NCBI GenBank assembly: GCA_963774455.1 | Contig: CAVZFD010000002.1 | Coordinates: 62,001-126,000 of the forward strand | DNA length: 64,000 nucleotides | Origin: DATFVA01 sp963774455 | Lineage (GTDB): Bacteria; Bacteroidota; Ignavibacteria; Ignavibacteriales; Ignavibacteriaceae | Reading direction: 5' to 3' | Shown: positions 25,621-35,949 of the stretch, in pieces | Layout: each line of letters begins with the position of its first letter | Numbering within the stretch: position 1 is the first letter of the stretch | The notes under the pieces: generated by a model | What the model saw: only the letters and a program-made list of their open reading frames with translations | Told to the model about the DNA's origin: nothing | Database searches by the model: none | Position numbers and translations under genes: made by a program

Positions 25621-26169
25621 CTAATAGCTGAACGTTCTTCCGCAGATAGTACCGGAGACAGAAGGTAAAGTCTGGTTAATCGTAACTGTACAGCCTCCAT
25701 CCACCTGCGTAACCCAGTTGTCTTTGCCTACCGTGCCGGTATAATTAAGCATCTGACTTGAATATGTTATGGCATAGTGTGTAGTAGAAAATGTTCCGTC
25801 CGCTCCCATCGTTCCGTTAAACATCAGGTTATATTTTTCTTTAATGCCTTTACAATAATTAAACTCCAGCACCAGATGCATTGTGTTTATTCCGTTTGAA
25901 GCCACTGCTGTAGTTCCTGTTACATGAACAGTTCCGCCCTGCGGTCCTTCAACTGTAATGTCCTTAGCACCTGTCGGCTGACCTGCGATATTCTGATTCC
26001 ATACAAACCAGAATACATCTACCATTCCGTAGGCAAGGTTTTCATCCTGGCATGTCTGGTCGCATACAGGGGCCGGGGGTTCGGAAGGTGAACTTTCATC
26101 TTTATTACAATTGCTAAAGGTAAAACTTATGATTAATGATAGGACAAATAGGACTGCTGTTTTTTTCAT
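25621..26169 (-). CDS. hypothetical lipoprotein
   Basis: 182 aa. Signal peptide with lipobox FSNC (about residue 20), then Pro/Glu linker and a beta-rich domain with six cysteines (CDQTC, NYCKG, GGCTV, TICG), suggesting extracytosolic disulfides. GAGGAG lies 7 bases upstream. I do not recognise the family. Confidence 0.7.
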   Translation of the reverse strand: MKKTAVLFVLSLIISFTFSNCNKDESSPSEPPAPVCDQTCQDENLAYGMVDVFWFVWNQNIAGQPTGAKDITVEGPQGGTVHVTGTTAVASNGINTMHLVLEFNYCKGIKEKYNLMFNGTMGADGTFSTTHYAITYSSQMLNYTGTVGKDNWVTQVDGGCTVTINQTLPSVSGTICGRTFSY

Positions 26170-26377
26170 TTTTTCTCCTCTGTATTATTCGGTTTGGCGG
26201 GATCAGGTTGGATATGTAAGGGTTACACCCTGGGTAGACAACCGTCAATATGCTGCCGTCGATTACGATCACTGAATCTTTTAGTAAAAAAACTCAAATT
26301 CTTTAAAATGATCGGAGAGAATATACCGAAATAAAAAATCCCTTCAAATCTTAATCTTCAGTGGAAAGCTTTTGCCT

Positions 26378-28095
26378 TCAGTCCGCCCCTTCCGCCAACC
26401 CGCCTCCCCTTCTGTCATCCGCCCCATAGACAATCCCTTTCCTGTTATCCACCATTATCCCCTCCACTATCCCCAGTACCCGCTGCTGTGCGCCTTCATC
26501 AACAAAATTATAACCCATCAGCTTAAGTTCATTTCTTACATCATCTGTAAATGCTTCCGGTTCATAATATATTGAATCGGGCATCCACTGATGGTGTATC
26601 CTGGGAGAATCAACAGCTTCCCTGATATTCATATCAAAGTCGATGCAGTTCAAAATTACCTGAAGGACAACGGTAATAATTGTCGATCCTCCGGGAGAGC
26701 CGGCAATGATAAAAGGTTTCCCGTCTTTCAGTATTATGGTGGGAGTCATAGAACTGAGCATCCTCTTTTCCGGCTGGATTGAATTTGCTTCCGTCCCGAG
26801 TAGTCCGAACTGGTTCTGTACACCGGGCTTGCTGCTGAAATCATCCATCTCATTATTCAGGAAAAATCCTGCACTGTCTACAATTATCCCGGAACCAAAC
26901 AACGAGTTGATGGTAGTTGTAACACTGACCGCATTGCCTGAAGAATCGTAAACAGAGTAATGAGTAGTTTCCGTGCTTTCATGTCCGGGTTTGACTTCAA
27001 GACTCTTTATCTCTGCTGAAGGAACCGCTTTAATTCCTGCCTTCTCAATCCTGTTATAAATCGCTGCCGCATATTTTTTAGAAGTGAGCAGTTTTACCGG
27101 AACAGGATAAAAATCCGCATCCCCGAGATGATAGGTCCTGTCAGCATAAACATACTTCATCGCCTCAACGAGATGGTGTATGTAAATGCTGCTGTTCCGT
27201 CCCTCGTCTTTAAGAGCATAATTCTCAAGTATGTTAAGAAGCTCAATAAGAGCAGTTCCTCCTGAACTCGGAGGCGCCATTGATATTACCTGATATCCCC
27301 GGTAGGTACCGGTTACTGGTTTTCTCTCCACGGGTTCATATTTTTCAAGATCAGCAAGAGTGATGTAGCCGCCTAGTGATTTTACCTGTGCGGCGAGGAG
27401 CTCAGCAACCCTGCCTTTATAAAAGCCGTCACGGCCATGTTCTTTTATCTGTTCAAGTGTCCGGCAAGGTCAGGCTGAGTAAATACATCGCCCTCCTTGA
27501 ATGTCGCGCTGTCCTTAATAAATATCCTCTTTGTAGAAGGATATTTTTCGAACAAAGGAAGACCATCGTTAAAATACCGGGCATCCCTCGAATTCAATGT
27601 CCATCCCTTCTCTGCAAGTTCGATGGCCGGCTGTATAACTTCAGAGAGGGGAAGGGTGCCGTATTTTTTAAGTGCATAGAGTAAACCGGCAACACTTCCG
27701 GGTACCCCCGAAGAAGTCGCTCCCTGCTGACTGAGCTCAGGAACAAATTCACCTTCTTTGTTAAGGTACATATCCCTGTATGCCGAAAGGGGAGCCTTCT
27801 CACGGAAATCTATAGTAGTATTCCTCCCATCCGCAAGATGAATAACCATGAACCCGCCTCCGCCGATATTTCCTGCGGCAGGGTAGGTTACAGCAAGTGC
27901 AAAACCCACTGCTACAGCAGCATCTACAGCATTGCCTCCCTTCTTCAGAATATCAACCCCGGCCTGCGTTGCATAGGAACTGGTCGTAACAATCATCCCG
28001 TTTCTGCTGCTCACCGGCTGCGGCGTGGGAGTATGCTGAGTGCAGCTAAAATTCAGGATTGCAATTAAAATAGTGAAGGAGGTCATTATCTTCAT
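26378..28095 (-). pseudogene. ggt: gamma-glutamyltransferase split by a frameshift
   Basis: Two adjacent minus-strand frames together give a full-length GGT (about 570 aa). The 5' part (28095-27445) carries a lipobox (NFSC), AGVDILKKGGNAVDAAVAVG and GGGFMVIHL; the 3' part (27444-26378) carries the nucleophile STETTHYSV, GSAITTTVN-like VSVTTTINSLFGSG, and SSMTPTIILKDGKP. The join is at about 27458-27462: the sequence reads DLAGHLNR then stop, but adding one A restores DLAGTLEQIKEHGRDG. A one-base deletion, or a sequencing error in a homopolymer-poor spot, fits. If real, the enzyme is inactive. Start taken at ATG 28095. Confidence 0.85.
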
Positions 28096-28218
28096 AAGCT
28101 GCAGTTGAAGCTCCGTTATTTCTGATTTTCCACAGCAAAAATAACGTAAAATAATTGAATATGTGAGATCATTCAATCAATAGTGCAGCCCTGCCAGTCC
28201 TTCACCCGTTCCAATTCC

Positions 28219-29586
28219 CTATGCGGCTTCCGGTGTATCCAGTTTCCTGAGATCTGAATACAGTTCCTCATCAGTTAATTCGTGATCAACAAGTTTTCCG
28301 GCGAAGTAAGCTTCGTAGGCGCTCATATCAAAATAGCCATGGCCGCTTAAATTAAAGAGAATAGTTTTATCAGTGCCCTCTTCTTTAGCTTTACGTGCCT
28401 CTCGTATAACCTGCGCAATTCCGTGACTGGACTCGGGTGCGGGAATGATTCCTTCCGTCCGAGCGAACATAACTCCTGCTTCGAAGCATTCGATCTGCTG
28501 GAGTGCGGATGCTTCAATGATCTTATCTTTAAGCAGCTGGCTGATGATCGCTCCTGCTCCGTGATAACGTAAGCCGCCTGCATGAATAGGAGCAGGCACG
28601 AATGTATGTCCAAGCGTGTACATAGGGATCAGGGGCGTAAGTCCTACGGTATCTCCGAAATCATACCTGAACTCGCCTTTAGTAAGTTTGGGACAGCTTG
28701 CGGGTTCTACGGCAATACACCTGATATTTTTACCTTCCTGCAGATTATATCTGAGGAATGGAAAAGCGATACCCGCAAAGTTTGAGCCTCCACCGAACGG
28801 AGCAATAATTATATCAGGGAAGTCGCCCGTCATTTCAAGCTGTTTCAAAGCCTCCTGTCCTATCACAGTCTGATGCATCAGTACATGATTAAGCACGCTG
28901 CCGAGGGAATATTTAGCTCCTTCAGTAGTCGCCGCCTTCTCAACTGCTTCGGAGATAGCAATACCAAGACTTCCGGGCGAACCGGGATTTTCAGCAAGGA
29001 TTTTTCTGCCTGAGTTTGTCCTATTACTTGGGGAAGAATACACCTCTGCCCCGAAAGTATTCATCATAATTTTTCGGTAAGGTTTCTGATCGTAGCTTAT
29101 CTTCACCATATAAACTTCACATCCGAGGTCGAACTGATTACAGGCAAAGCTCAGCGCGCTTCCCCATTGACCCGCGCCGGTTTCAGTCACCAGCTTTTTT
29201 ACACCTTCCGCCTTATTATAAAATGCCTGTGCAATTGCGGTATTCGGTTTATGAGATCCGGCGGGACTAACGCCTTCATACTTATAGTATATTTTTGCCG
29301 GTGTATCCAGCATCTTCTCCAGTCCTGAAGCCCTGTACAGGGGCGTGGGTCTGTACATCTTATAAACCTTCCTTACCTCATCGGGAATTTCAATATATCT
29401 TTCCTTTGACATTTCCTGTTTAATAAGTTCCATTGGAAAAAGGGGAGCGAGGTCATCCGGGCCGACCGGCTGCTTTGTTCCGGGATGAAGCGGAGGCAAT
29501 AGAGGGTTGGGCATATCCGCCTGGATGTTGTAATAAACCTCCGGCATTTCTGATTCATTCAGAAGGATTTTCCTGGTAATACTCAT
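28219..29586 (-). CDS. trpB: tryptophan synthase beta-like TrpB2
   Basis: 455 aa, longer than TrpB1 (about 400) and with the TrpB2 N-terminal extension (MPNPLLPPLHPGTKQPV). PLP-binding Lys is in SPAGSHKPNTA; the Gly loop is PFGGGSNFAG; TETGAGQWG and ESSHGIAQVI are also in place. TrpB2 makes Trp from indole and Ser and often works without TrpA, which is not nearby. Start at 29586 is set by AAAGGAG 7 bases upstream. Single gene, no trp operon here. Confidence 0.93.
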   Translation of the reverse strand: MSITRKILLNESEMPEVYYNIQADMPNPLLPPLHPGTKQPVGPDDLAPLFPMELIKQEMSKERYIEIPDEVRKVYKMYRPTPLYRASGLEKMLDTPAKIYYKYEGVSPAGSHKPNTAIAQAFYNKAEGVKKLVTETGAGQWGSALSFACNQFDLGCEVYMVKISYDQKPYRKIMMNTFGAEVYSSPSNRTNSGRKILAENPGSPGSLGIAISEAVEKAATTEGAKYSLGSVLNHVLMHQTVIGQEALKQLEMTGDFPDIIIAPFGGGSNFAGIAFPFLRYNLQEGKNIRCIAVEPASCPKLTKGEFRYDFGDTVGLTPLIPMYTLGHTFVPAPIHAGGLRYHGAGAIISQLLKDKIIEASALQQIECFEAGVMFARTEGIIPAPESSHGIAQVIREARKAKEEGTDKTILFNLSGHGYFDMSAYEAYFAGKLVDHELTDEELYSDLRKLDTPEAA

Positions 29587-30146
29587 AGCATTACTCCTTT
29601 ATATATAAATTATTAAATGATTTGTATTAAGCTCTTGAAAAAAGATTACGCGTAAGCGTAGATGTGAAATATTAGCGGCGCCAGCGCCAGACAGGTAACC
29701 TGGTTGGATTAAAGAAGCTATATCTGAAAGTTGTACTGTTCAATTTGCTCACTGAAAAATTCCAGTCATAATATATTTCTTAAAATGGTATATGTCAAGA
29801 GCGGGTGCAGAATACTTTTGTAGAGAGGCAAGCACCCGAATCCTGCAGTTGTGTAACCATTCAATCATTCAACCTTCAACAATTCAACCATTCAACAATT
29901 TAACCATTCAACCATTCAATCCCTTGTAGAGGGAGTTACTTTGCGGTCCGCTCCATCGCTCCAGAGCCCCATTTTCCAAAACTTAATCGCTTCAGCCCAA
30001 GGGCAGTTTTTCAGTATTGTTCCGTGCATAAAAACGGGAGTGCTTATCTGCACTCTTACGATGTTGAGATTCATCAACAAACAGGACTGCTTTACATAAT
30101 ATATTTCATCCGTTATTAGAAAACAATATTAGAAAGGCTAAGTATT
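29587..30146. other. intergenic region with an ATTCAACC repeat
   Basis: No gene seen. 29846-29928 holds repeated words CATTCAACC / AATTCAACC of period 8-10. 29665-29710 contains short GC-rich complementary stretches (GGCGCCAGCGCC, CAGGTAACCTG). I see no riboswitch core. The BON gene's leader fills the last 100 bases. Confidence 0.45.
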
Positions 30147-30905
30147 ATGAACAGGTTCATGAAATATATGTCCGGCAATTATTATCCGGTGGTTCTGCTA
30201 TTTTTAATTATGACATTCCATCCGTTATACGCATCAGGCAGCAGTGAGGCTCTGAAGGGAAAGGTTGAAAATGCAATTTCAAGCAGGTATGATCCTTCTG
30301 ATGTCCAGGTAACAGTGAACGATAACGGCGAGGTTGTTCTTAAGGGAGATGTGAATTCGCTATACGACAAATACCGTATTTATGAAATATCTTCATATGT
30401 GCAGGGTGTTAAGCAAATTGACAATGAAATTAAAGTTGACACCGATTTACTTCCGGAAAAAATAATCCAGGCAGATATAAGGAATTTGATTGTTAACAGT
30501 ACAGCAATTAAAGAGCCTCAGAAAATAAATGTGGACGTGACCGGTTCCGATGTAAAACTTTCGGGCAATGTAAACTTTGACACTGAGAAAGTAGTTGCCA
30601 TGACTCTGGCATCGCAGGCTGACGGTGTAACGGATATCCAGGATGAGATAACTGTAACCCCGATCGGTAAAGCGATTGATGATAGTAATATTAAGAATTA
30701 CCTGCACTCAATTCTTATTAATGAATTCCCTCTGGCGAATCCAAAAGACATAAGTATCTCTGTTAACCAGGGGTTTGTGACCATAGATGGTGCTGTAGCG
30801 AATCTCTGGACAAAAGATAAAATGGAGCAGGAGTTTGAAAGTGTTGCAGGTGTCATAAGAATCATAAATAATCTGGAGGTCAATCCCGAACTGATAAATT
30901 CCTGA
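30147..30905 (+). CDS. secreted protein with three BON domains
   Basis: 252 aa. Signal peptide (VVLLFLIMTFHPLYASG), then three BON repeats about residues 35-97, 105-170 and 178-248, each with the motif VxxxNGxVxLxG (VNDNGEVVLKGDV; VTGSDVKLSGNV; VNQGFVTIDGAV) and the closing VxG...I.NxI. BON domains bind membranes or polymers and occur in periplasmic stress proteins such as OsmY. AAAGG lies upstream of the ATG. Stands alone; could be an envelope-stress gene. Confidence 0.87.
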   Translation: MNRFMKYMSGNYYPVVLLFLIMTFHPLYASGSSEALKGKVENAISSRYDPSDVQVTVNDNGEVVLKGDVNSLYDKYRIYEISSYVQGVKQIDNEIKVDTDLLPEKIIQADIRNLIVNSTAIKEPQKINVDVTGSDVKLSGNVNFDTEKVVAMTLASQADGVTDIQDEITVTPIGKAIDDSNIKNYLHSILINEFPLANPKDISISVNQGFVTIDGAVANLWTKDKMEQEFESVAGVIRIINNLEVNPELINS

Positions 30906-30989
30906 GGGTTATTCCCGCAGTCCGGATTTTGTGATTTGAGCTGACCCGAATGGAAATAAATAAGAGGCTATCCTATAAATAATCTGATC

Positions 30990-31077
30990 GTCACCCTGAG
31001 CCTGCCGAAGTGTGATTTTCCCGCAAGATTTCCGTCTTCGACAAGCTCAGTCTACGACAAACCCAGGGTAGACTGAC
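30990..31077. repeat. CCTGAGC/GCTCAG palindromic repeat
   Basis: CTGAGCCTGCCGAAG (about 30995-31010) and CTTCGACAAGCTCAG (31036-31050) are near-perfect complements (two mismatches in 15), forming a hairpin, with ACCCAGGGTAGACTGAC after it. The word CACCCTGAGC...CGAAG is a common dispersed intergenic element in Bacteroidota genomes. Confidence 0.6.
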
Positions 31078-31183
31078 AAACAAACAAGTCCAGCATCCCT
31101 TACTTTTAACACAAATATATCCCCTTTTTTTTCGTATTATATGTATGAGTTTTTACAAGTTTACCCGGAGTATATTTCTTTAG

Positions 31184-32212
31184 ATGAATAAATCAGATTC
31201 GATGACCAATCCCCATGTATGGAAAAACCTGGTCTCCAGGTACCAAAAATCCCAGTTCCGTAAAAGCATCTGGCAGTTAACCAATACATTTATACCATTG
31301 GTATTAATCTGGATCCTTATGGTGTACGCACTTGACTACAGCTGGTGGATAACCCTGCTGCTTGCATTCCCTGCTGCGGGATTCTCAATAAGGCTGTTTA
31401 TTATACAGCACGACTGCGGGCATGGTTCGTTCTTTAATTCACAGAAGGCTAATAACCGATGCGGTATTTTCTGCAGCTTCTTCACATTTACCCCTTATCA
31501 TTACTGGCGGAAGAAGCATGCTATTCATCATAAAAGTGCAGGCAATCTTCAACAGCGCGGAGTGGGTGATATTTATACAATGACGGTCCGTGAATATTTC
31601 GGCTTAAACCGATGGGGGAAATTAAAATACCGTCTTTACAGGAATCCACTCATACTTTTCTTTGTTTTCCCCACGATTTTGTTTCTGATCATTTACAGGT
31701 TTCCTTCGCCCGGGGATAAAACTACCCTTAGGAATTACCAGTTCAGTGTTTATATGACAAGTTTTGTTATAGGACTTATAATAGCCTCACTTATATGGCT
31801 CGTCGGGTGGCAGGCATTTCTGCTTGTCCAGCTTCCAATAACAATAATTACTTCCTCAACAGGCCTCTGGCTCTTTTTTGTCCAGCATCAGTTTGAGGAT
31901 ACATACTGGGCTGATAAAAAATCGTGGGATTTTTCGGAAGCAGCTTTGCACGGCAGTTCCTATTACAAGCTCCCCAAAGTTTTGCAGTGGTTCACGGGGA
32001 ACATAGGGTTTCATCACATACATCATCTTAGTCCGAGAATACCGAATTATCTTCTTGAAAAATGTCAGAAGGAGAATCCGGAGCTGCAGGAGACAGCAAA
32101 AGTTTTAACTCTGCGTACAAGCCTGAAGAGTGTATTATTAAGTCTCTGGGATGAAAACCAGAAAAAGCTTATCAGCTTCCGGCAGTCGAGAAGGCTTTAC
32201 TGGGGTGGGTGA
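31184..32212 (+). CDS. fatty acid desaturase family membrane protein
   Basis: 342 aa, at least four membrane segments. The three histidine boxes are HDCGHGS (about residue 76), KKHAIHHKS (about residue 111) and HHIHHLS (about residue 279), spaced like acyl-lipid and CoA desaturases (PF00487). The enzyme would introduce double bonds into membrane lipids with O2, using a di-iron site; this is a notable O2-dependent function next to an anaerobic-style hydrogenase region. GGAG is 13 bases from the ATG, a loose spacing. Alternative starts are not better. Confidence 0.88.
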   Translation: MNKSDSMTNPHVWKNLVSRYQKSQFRKSIWQLTNTFIPLVLIWILMVYALDYSWWITLLLAFPAAGFSIRLFIIQHDCGHGSFFNSQKANNRCGIFCSFFTFTPYHYWRKKHAIHHKSAGNLQQRGVGDIYTMTVREYFGLNRWGKLKYRLYRNPLILFFVFPTILFLIIYRFPSPGDKTTLRNYQFSVYMTSFVIGLIIASLIWLVGWQAFLLVQLPITIITSSTGLWLFFVQHQFEDTYWADKKSWDFSEAALHGSSYYKLPKVLQWFTGNIGFHHIHHLSPRIPNYLLEKCQKENPELQETAKVLTLRTSLKSVLLSLWDENQKKLISFRQSRRLYWGG

Positions 32213-32544
32213 GCAAATAGGAAGCTACGCTAGTGGCTTTAAGCATTAATTCCGTGAAAATAGACCCGATTTCACCTTCTATCCTGCATTCTCCCTCAAA
32301 TAACATTGGGATGACGGGCATGGTTAATAATGGAAATGAACAAACATTTTAGTAAATTTACAGCGTATTTCTCAATTTAAATTTCTTTTCCGATGCGGAA
32401 GAGAATTAAGCAGCCTGAATCAATTTATATTCTTGCCTGAATTACTTCTCTGAAAAATTTCCGAATATATTAAATACAATAACGACCGAAAGCAAATGAC
32501 TTACGGCCATATAAAAATAATTTAACGATAAATGAAAGAATGAA
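32213..32544. other. intergenic leader of DEAD-box helicase gene
   Basis: 332 bases, AT-rich, no gene seen. A long untranslated leader of a cold-shock-type helicase gene is plausible but no motif is clear. Confidence 0.3.
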
Positions 32545-34278
32545 ATGTTAACATTTAAGGAAGCAGGACTGGAAGAAGCTCTTGTTCATGCAGTTGAAGA
32601 TTTAGGCTTTGAAACTATGATGCCGATACAGGAGAAAGTAATTCCCGTCTTAATTAATGAGGATAGTCCTGATATTATTGCCCTCGCACAAACAGGAACG
32701 GGAAAAACCGCCGCCTTCGGCCTCCCCATTATACAGAAAACGAATATCTCAGCACGCTATACACAGCACCTGATTCTTGCACCGACAAGGGAGTTATGTC
32801 TTCAGATAGCTGATGACCTTACAGACTTTTCAAAATATAAACCGGGTCTCAGGATTGCCGCGATATTCGGCGGTTCGAGCATGGAGAAGCAGATCAAAAA
32901 AATAAAGGACGGAGCTCATATTATTTCCGCAACGCCCGGACGTTTACTTGACCTGTTAAACAGAAAGGTGATCGATCTTAAAAAAATAAAGACCGTTATT
33001 CTTGATGAAGCAGATGAGATGCTGAGTATGGGTTTCAGGGATGACCTCGAGTCGATTCTTGCAGCTACACCCAAGGCTAAGAACACCCTTCTTTTTTCTG
33101 CCACGATGTCTGGCGATATTAAAAAGATTGCGGGCCAGTACATGAATAATCCTGTTGAGTTTGCAATCGGTAAAAGGAATTCAGGTTCCGATGATGTAAA
33201 TCATATCTGCTATATGGTACATGCACGTGACAGGTATCTTGCCCTGAAAAGAATTGTCGATTTCAATCCTGATATTTACGGGATTGTATTCTGCAGAACG
33301 CGCAGGGAGACACAGGAAGTGGCCGACCATCTTGTTAAGGACGGTTACAACGCAGAAGCTCTCCACGGCGACCTCTCCCAGCCGCAGCGTAATGTTGTAA
33401 TGAATAAGTTCCGGAATAAAAATATAACACTGCTCGTTGCGACGGATGTTGCTGCACGGGGACTGGATGTAGATAACCTTACCCATATTATCAACTACAA
33501 TCTTCCTGATGATTCAGAGCTCTACACTCACCGGAGCGGGCGTACGGGGCGTGCCGGAAGAAAAGGCACTTCAATAGTTATCTCAAATCTAAAGGAAAAT
33601 ATAAGGCTTTCGCTGATCGAAGATCAGCTGGGGAAAGAGTTTAAACATATGACGGTTCCCGGGGGCAAGGAAATTTGTGAGAAACAGCTGTTCCATATGA
33701 TTGACCGTATGGAAAAGGTTGAGGTGAATAATACACAGATTACCTCCTTCCTGCCCGATATTTATAAGAAACTTGAATGGCTCGACCGAGAAGAACTGAT
33801 AAAGAAATTTGTCTCACTCGAGTTTAACCGGTTCCTCGATTATTATAAAAACACTCCCGACCTTAATTCAGCTTCAGGAAAAGAAAGAGGCGGTAAAGAG
33901 AGAAGCGGAAAAGAAAGAGGCAGGAATAACAGACCTGACTACACACGCTTTTTTATTAACCTCGGTGATACAGACGACCTGCAGCCGCAAAAGTTAATGG
34001 GACTGATAAATGAATATACCGGTGTAAATAATATTGACGTGGGAGATATTGAGATCCTTAAAAACTTTTCTTTTTTTGAAACAGACAAAGATTATACGGA
34101 TACAATCCTCGATGCTTTTTCAGGAAAAGCATTTAAGGGCAGGGAAATCAGCGTTGAGATTGCGATGAAGAAAAGAAGCGGAAATAAATCCCAAAAGAGG
34201 GAAAACAGGCAAAGCAATAAATCTTCCGACAGGCAGAAAAAAGACAAAAGAAAAAGTTTTAAGGGACAGAGAAGATAA
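32545..34278 (+). CDS. DEAD-box RNA helicase (CsdA/DeaD type)
   Basis: 577 aa. All helicase motifs are in order: Q motif near residue 27 (MMPIQEKVIPVL), AQTGTGKTA (I), PTRELCLQ (Ia), ATPGRLLDL (Ib), DEAD (II, about residue 154), SAT (III), FCRTRRETQ, ATDVAARGLDV (V) and HRSGRTGRAGRKG (VI). After residue about 450 is a DbpA-type RNA-binding domain (RFFINLGDTDDL; GVNNIDVGDIEIL), flanked by Lys/Arg-Gly-Glu-rich tails. Acts on structured RNA, ribosome assembly or decay. The start has only weak ribosome-site sequence. Confidence 0.93.
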   Translation: MLTFKEAGLEEALVHAVEDLGFETMMPIQEKVIPVLINEDSPDIIALAQTGTGKTAAFGLPIIQKTNISARYTQHLILAPTRELCLQIADDLTDFSKYKPGLRIAAIFGGSSMEKQIKKIKDGAHIISATPGRLLDLLNRKVIDLKKIKTVILDEADEMLSMGFRDDLESILAATPKAKNTLLFSATMSGDIKKIAGQYMNNPVEFAIGKRNSGSDDVNHICYMVHARDRYLALKRIVDFNPDIYGIVFCRTRRETQEVADHLVKDGYNAEALHGDLSQPQRNVVMNKFRNKNITLLVATDVAARGLDVDNLTHIINYNLPDDSELYTHRSGRTGRAGRKGTSIVISNLKENIRLSLIEDQLGKEFKHMTVPGGKEICEKQLFHMIDRMEKVEVNNTQITSFLPDIYKKLEWLDREELIKKFVSLEFNRFLDYYKNTPDLNSASGKERGGKERSGKERGRNNRPDYTRFFINLGDTDDLQPQKLMGLINEYTGVNNIDVGDIEILKNFSFFETDKDYTDTILDAFSGKAFKGREISVEIAMKKRSGNKSQKRENRQSNKSSDRQKKDKRKSFKGQRR

Positions 34279-34315
34279 ACAGAAACCATTTTCAGAACAT
34301 TCCATTTAAAATGGA

Positions 34316-34340
34316 AAGCCCTGTTAAATCAACAGGGCTT
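34316..34340 (+). terminator. hairpin after helicase gene
   Basis: AAGCCCTGTT, loop AAATC, AACAGGGCTT: perfect 10-bp stem 38 bases after the helicase stop. No strong T-run follows. Confidence 0.65.
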
Positions 34341-34349
34341 ATCCCGACG

Positions 34350-34423
34350 CGATTGAGAGCGCATCCAGGTATTATCTAAAGAGATTCATTTTTTTCAGAT
34401 GTCGCAATACCTGTACTCAATCG
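34350..34423. other. long-range inverted repeat between convergent genes
   Basis: CGATTGAG (34350-34357) pairs with CTCAATCG (34416-34423) and CAGGTATT (34366-34373) pairs with AATACCTG (34406-34413), forming a nested stem with internal loop and a 32-base apical loop rich in T. It follows the helicase terminator and could be a structured RNA or a second terminator. Confidence 0.4.
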
Positions 34424-34530
34424 AACAAGATAAATACCGCACACCTGACTGCTAATCCTGATAAAAATTCATGCAAAAAAAGGAAGTTTACAAACGAATT
34501 TGTAAACTTCCCGGGATATATTACTCTTTC

Positions 34531-35910
34531 CTATCTGAGCAGGTTCATCTTTATAGTTGAAGTGAAATTACCTGCTGTCATTCTGGCGATGTATATGCCG
34601 CTTGAAATATTCTTTGCATTAAATGTAACCAGGTGGAGTCCTTCTGACTGTACTCCGTTTACAAGAGAAGCTATTTCTTCACCTGTAAGACTATACACCT
34701 TAATGCTTACGAATGATTTCTCAGGAACGGAGTAACTGATCTTGGTTGACGGATTAAAAGGATTAGGATAATTCTGATCGAGTCTGAACTGAGCCGGCTG
34801 AGATATATCAGCGCTAACAACATCAGAATATTCGAATGATCCGTTAAAGTCCGTTTGTTTAAGTCTGTATGAATAGGAACCTGAATTCAGGTTATTATCA
34901 TTAAAAGAATATGAATGTTTCTGAACAGAAGTACCGAAACCGGGAACAAAACCAACCTCCTGCCAGGAGGAATTATCAGACATTCTTTCAACAGAGAATC
35001 CTTTATTATTGGTTTCAGTAGCTGTTGACCAGTTAAGGGTAACTGAATTACTATTAGCTGAAGCGGAGAAGGATGTCATCTCTACCGGAGTAGGACAATC
35101 AGCATTAATACTTAACCCTGTGAGCGTTTCGAATGAGCCAAAAACCCCTATTTCTGTTGAAGTTCCGGCTACGGGATCAATAACTCTGAATGAGCCTCCC
35201 TCATCAAAAAATCCTGATGACCAGTATGCTGACCAGTAGAGATTTCCGTCCTCCGGGTTAAAATCCATATCCTGGCTGCCGAAGGTAACATTATCAAATC
35301 CAAGGTTTGTGCCTACCTGTGTGGCAGTCGCGGTTGAAAGGTCAAGTGTATACAGTACAGCCGTAGTTGTGATAAGTCCTTCCACATTTACCAAATAGGC
35401 ATTACCGCCGCAGTCAATTGCCAGGGTTATAGGAGCCGCAGCATTTTGAATAGCTCCTACTTCCGTTAATACACCTGTGCTGATATCCATTGTATAAAGA
35501 ACAGCAGAAGAACCGAAGTCGTCGCCGCTTATTACATACCAAGTGTCGGTAAATGTATTATGCGCCATTGCTTTAATTTGAGTCTGACCAGAAGCAAGAG
35601 GCTGAACCACCCCGATGCTATCTGATGTCAGATTAGTAAAATTCAGATGTCGTAAATAATAACCGGACAAATTAAAATCGGCCATGATGGTATTCTGTCC
35701 GTCGACGCCGTCATTATCTCCGGAAACAGGGTAATAACTGCTGCCCTGGGGAATAAAATTTATAGAATTGAATTCGGCCGTGCCCAGATCCAAAGTACCA
35801 TAGCTAAAAAAGGCGCCATCGAATGCATATGTTAATGTCTGAGCCTGACTGTTAAAACTAGCTGCAAAGATCATTAATGCGGCTGAGAGAATAGTGAAAT
35901 TTTTGTACAT
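34531..35910 (-). CDS. T9SS-secreted hypothetical protein
   Basis: 459 aa. Signal peptide (FTILSAALMIFAASFNSQAQ), then a propeller-like region with repeats (LYTMDISTGVLTEVG; LYTLDLSTATATQVG; RVIDPVAGTSTEIGVFG), an FN3-like stretch (SWQEVGFVPGFG) and a T9SS sorting domain (NYPNPFNPSTKISYSVPE; KMNLLR). AGGAAA lies upstream of the ATG. It is followed on the same strand, with gaps of 39 and 44 bases, by two HAF-repeat paralogues, so the three genes may be one unit. Confidence 0.8.
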   Translation of the reverse strand: MYKNFTILSAALMIFAASFNSQAQTLTYAFDGAFFSYGTLDLGTAEFNSINFIPQGSSYYPVSGDNDGVDGQNTIMADFNLSGYYLRHLNFTNLTSDSIGVVQPLASGQTQIKAMAHNTFTDTWYVISGDDFGSSAVLYTMDISTGVLTEVGAIQNAAAPITLAIDCGGNAYLVNVEGLITTTAVLYTLDLSTATATQVGTNLGFDNVTFGSQDMDFNPEDGNLYWSAYWSSGFFDEGGSFRVIDPVAGTSTEIGVFGSFETLTGLSINADCPTPVEMTSFSASANSNSVTLNWSTATETNNKGFSVERMSDNSSWQEVGFVPGFGTSVQKHSYSFNDNNLNSGSYSYRLKQTDFNGSFEYSDVVSADISQPAQFRLDQNYPNPFNPSTKISYSVPEKSFVSIKVYSLTGEEIASLVNGVQSEGLHLVTFNAKNISSGIYIARMTAGNFTSTIKMNLLR

Positions 35911-35949
35911 TAGACTTTCCTGATATTTAATGAATAAAATGTGAACAAT

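Noticed and set aside
29665..29710. Possible cobalamin or Trp riboswitch upstream of trpB
   Set aside because: GC-rich short complementary words are present but not the conserved cores, and the position relative to the trpB start is 80-120 bases with no clear terminator.
32213..32544. Possible small gene before the helicase
   Set aside because: No frame with start, ribosome site and codon pattern; treated as leader.
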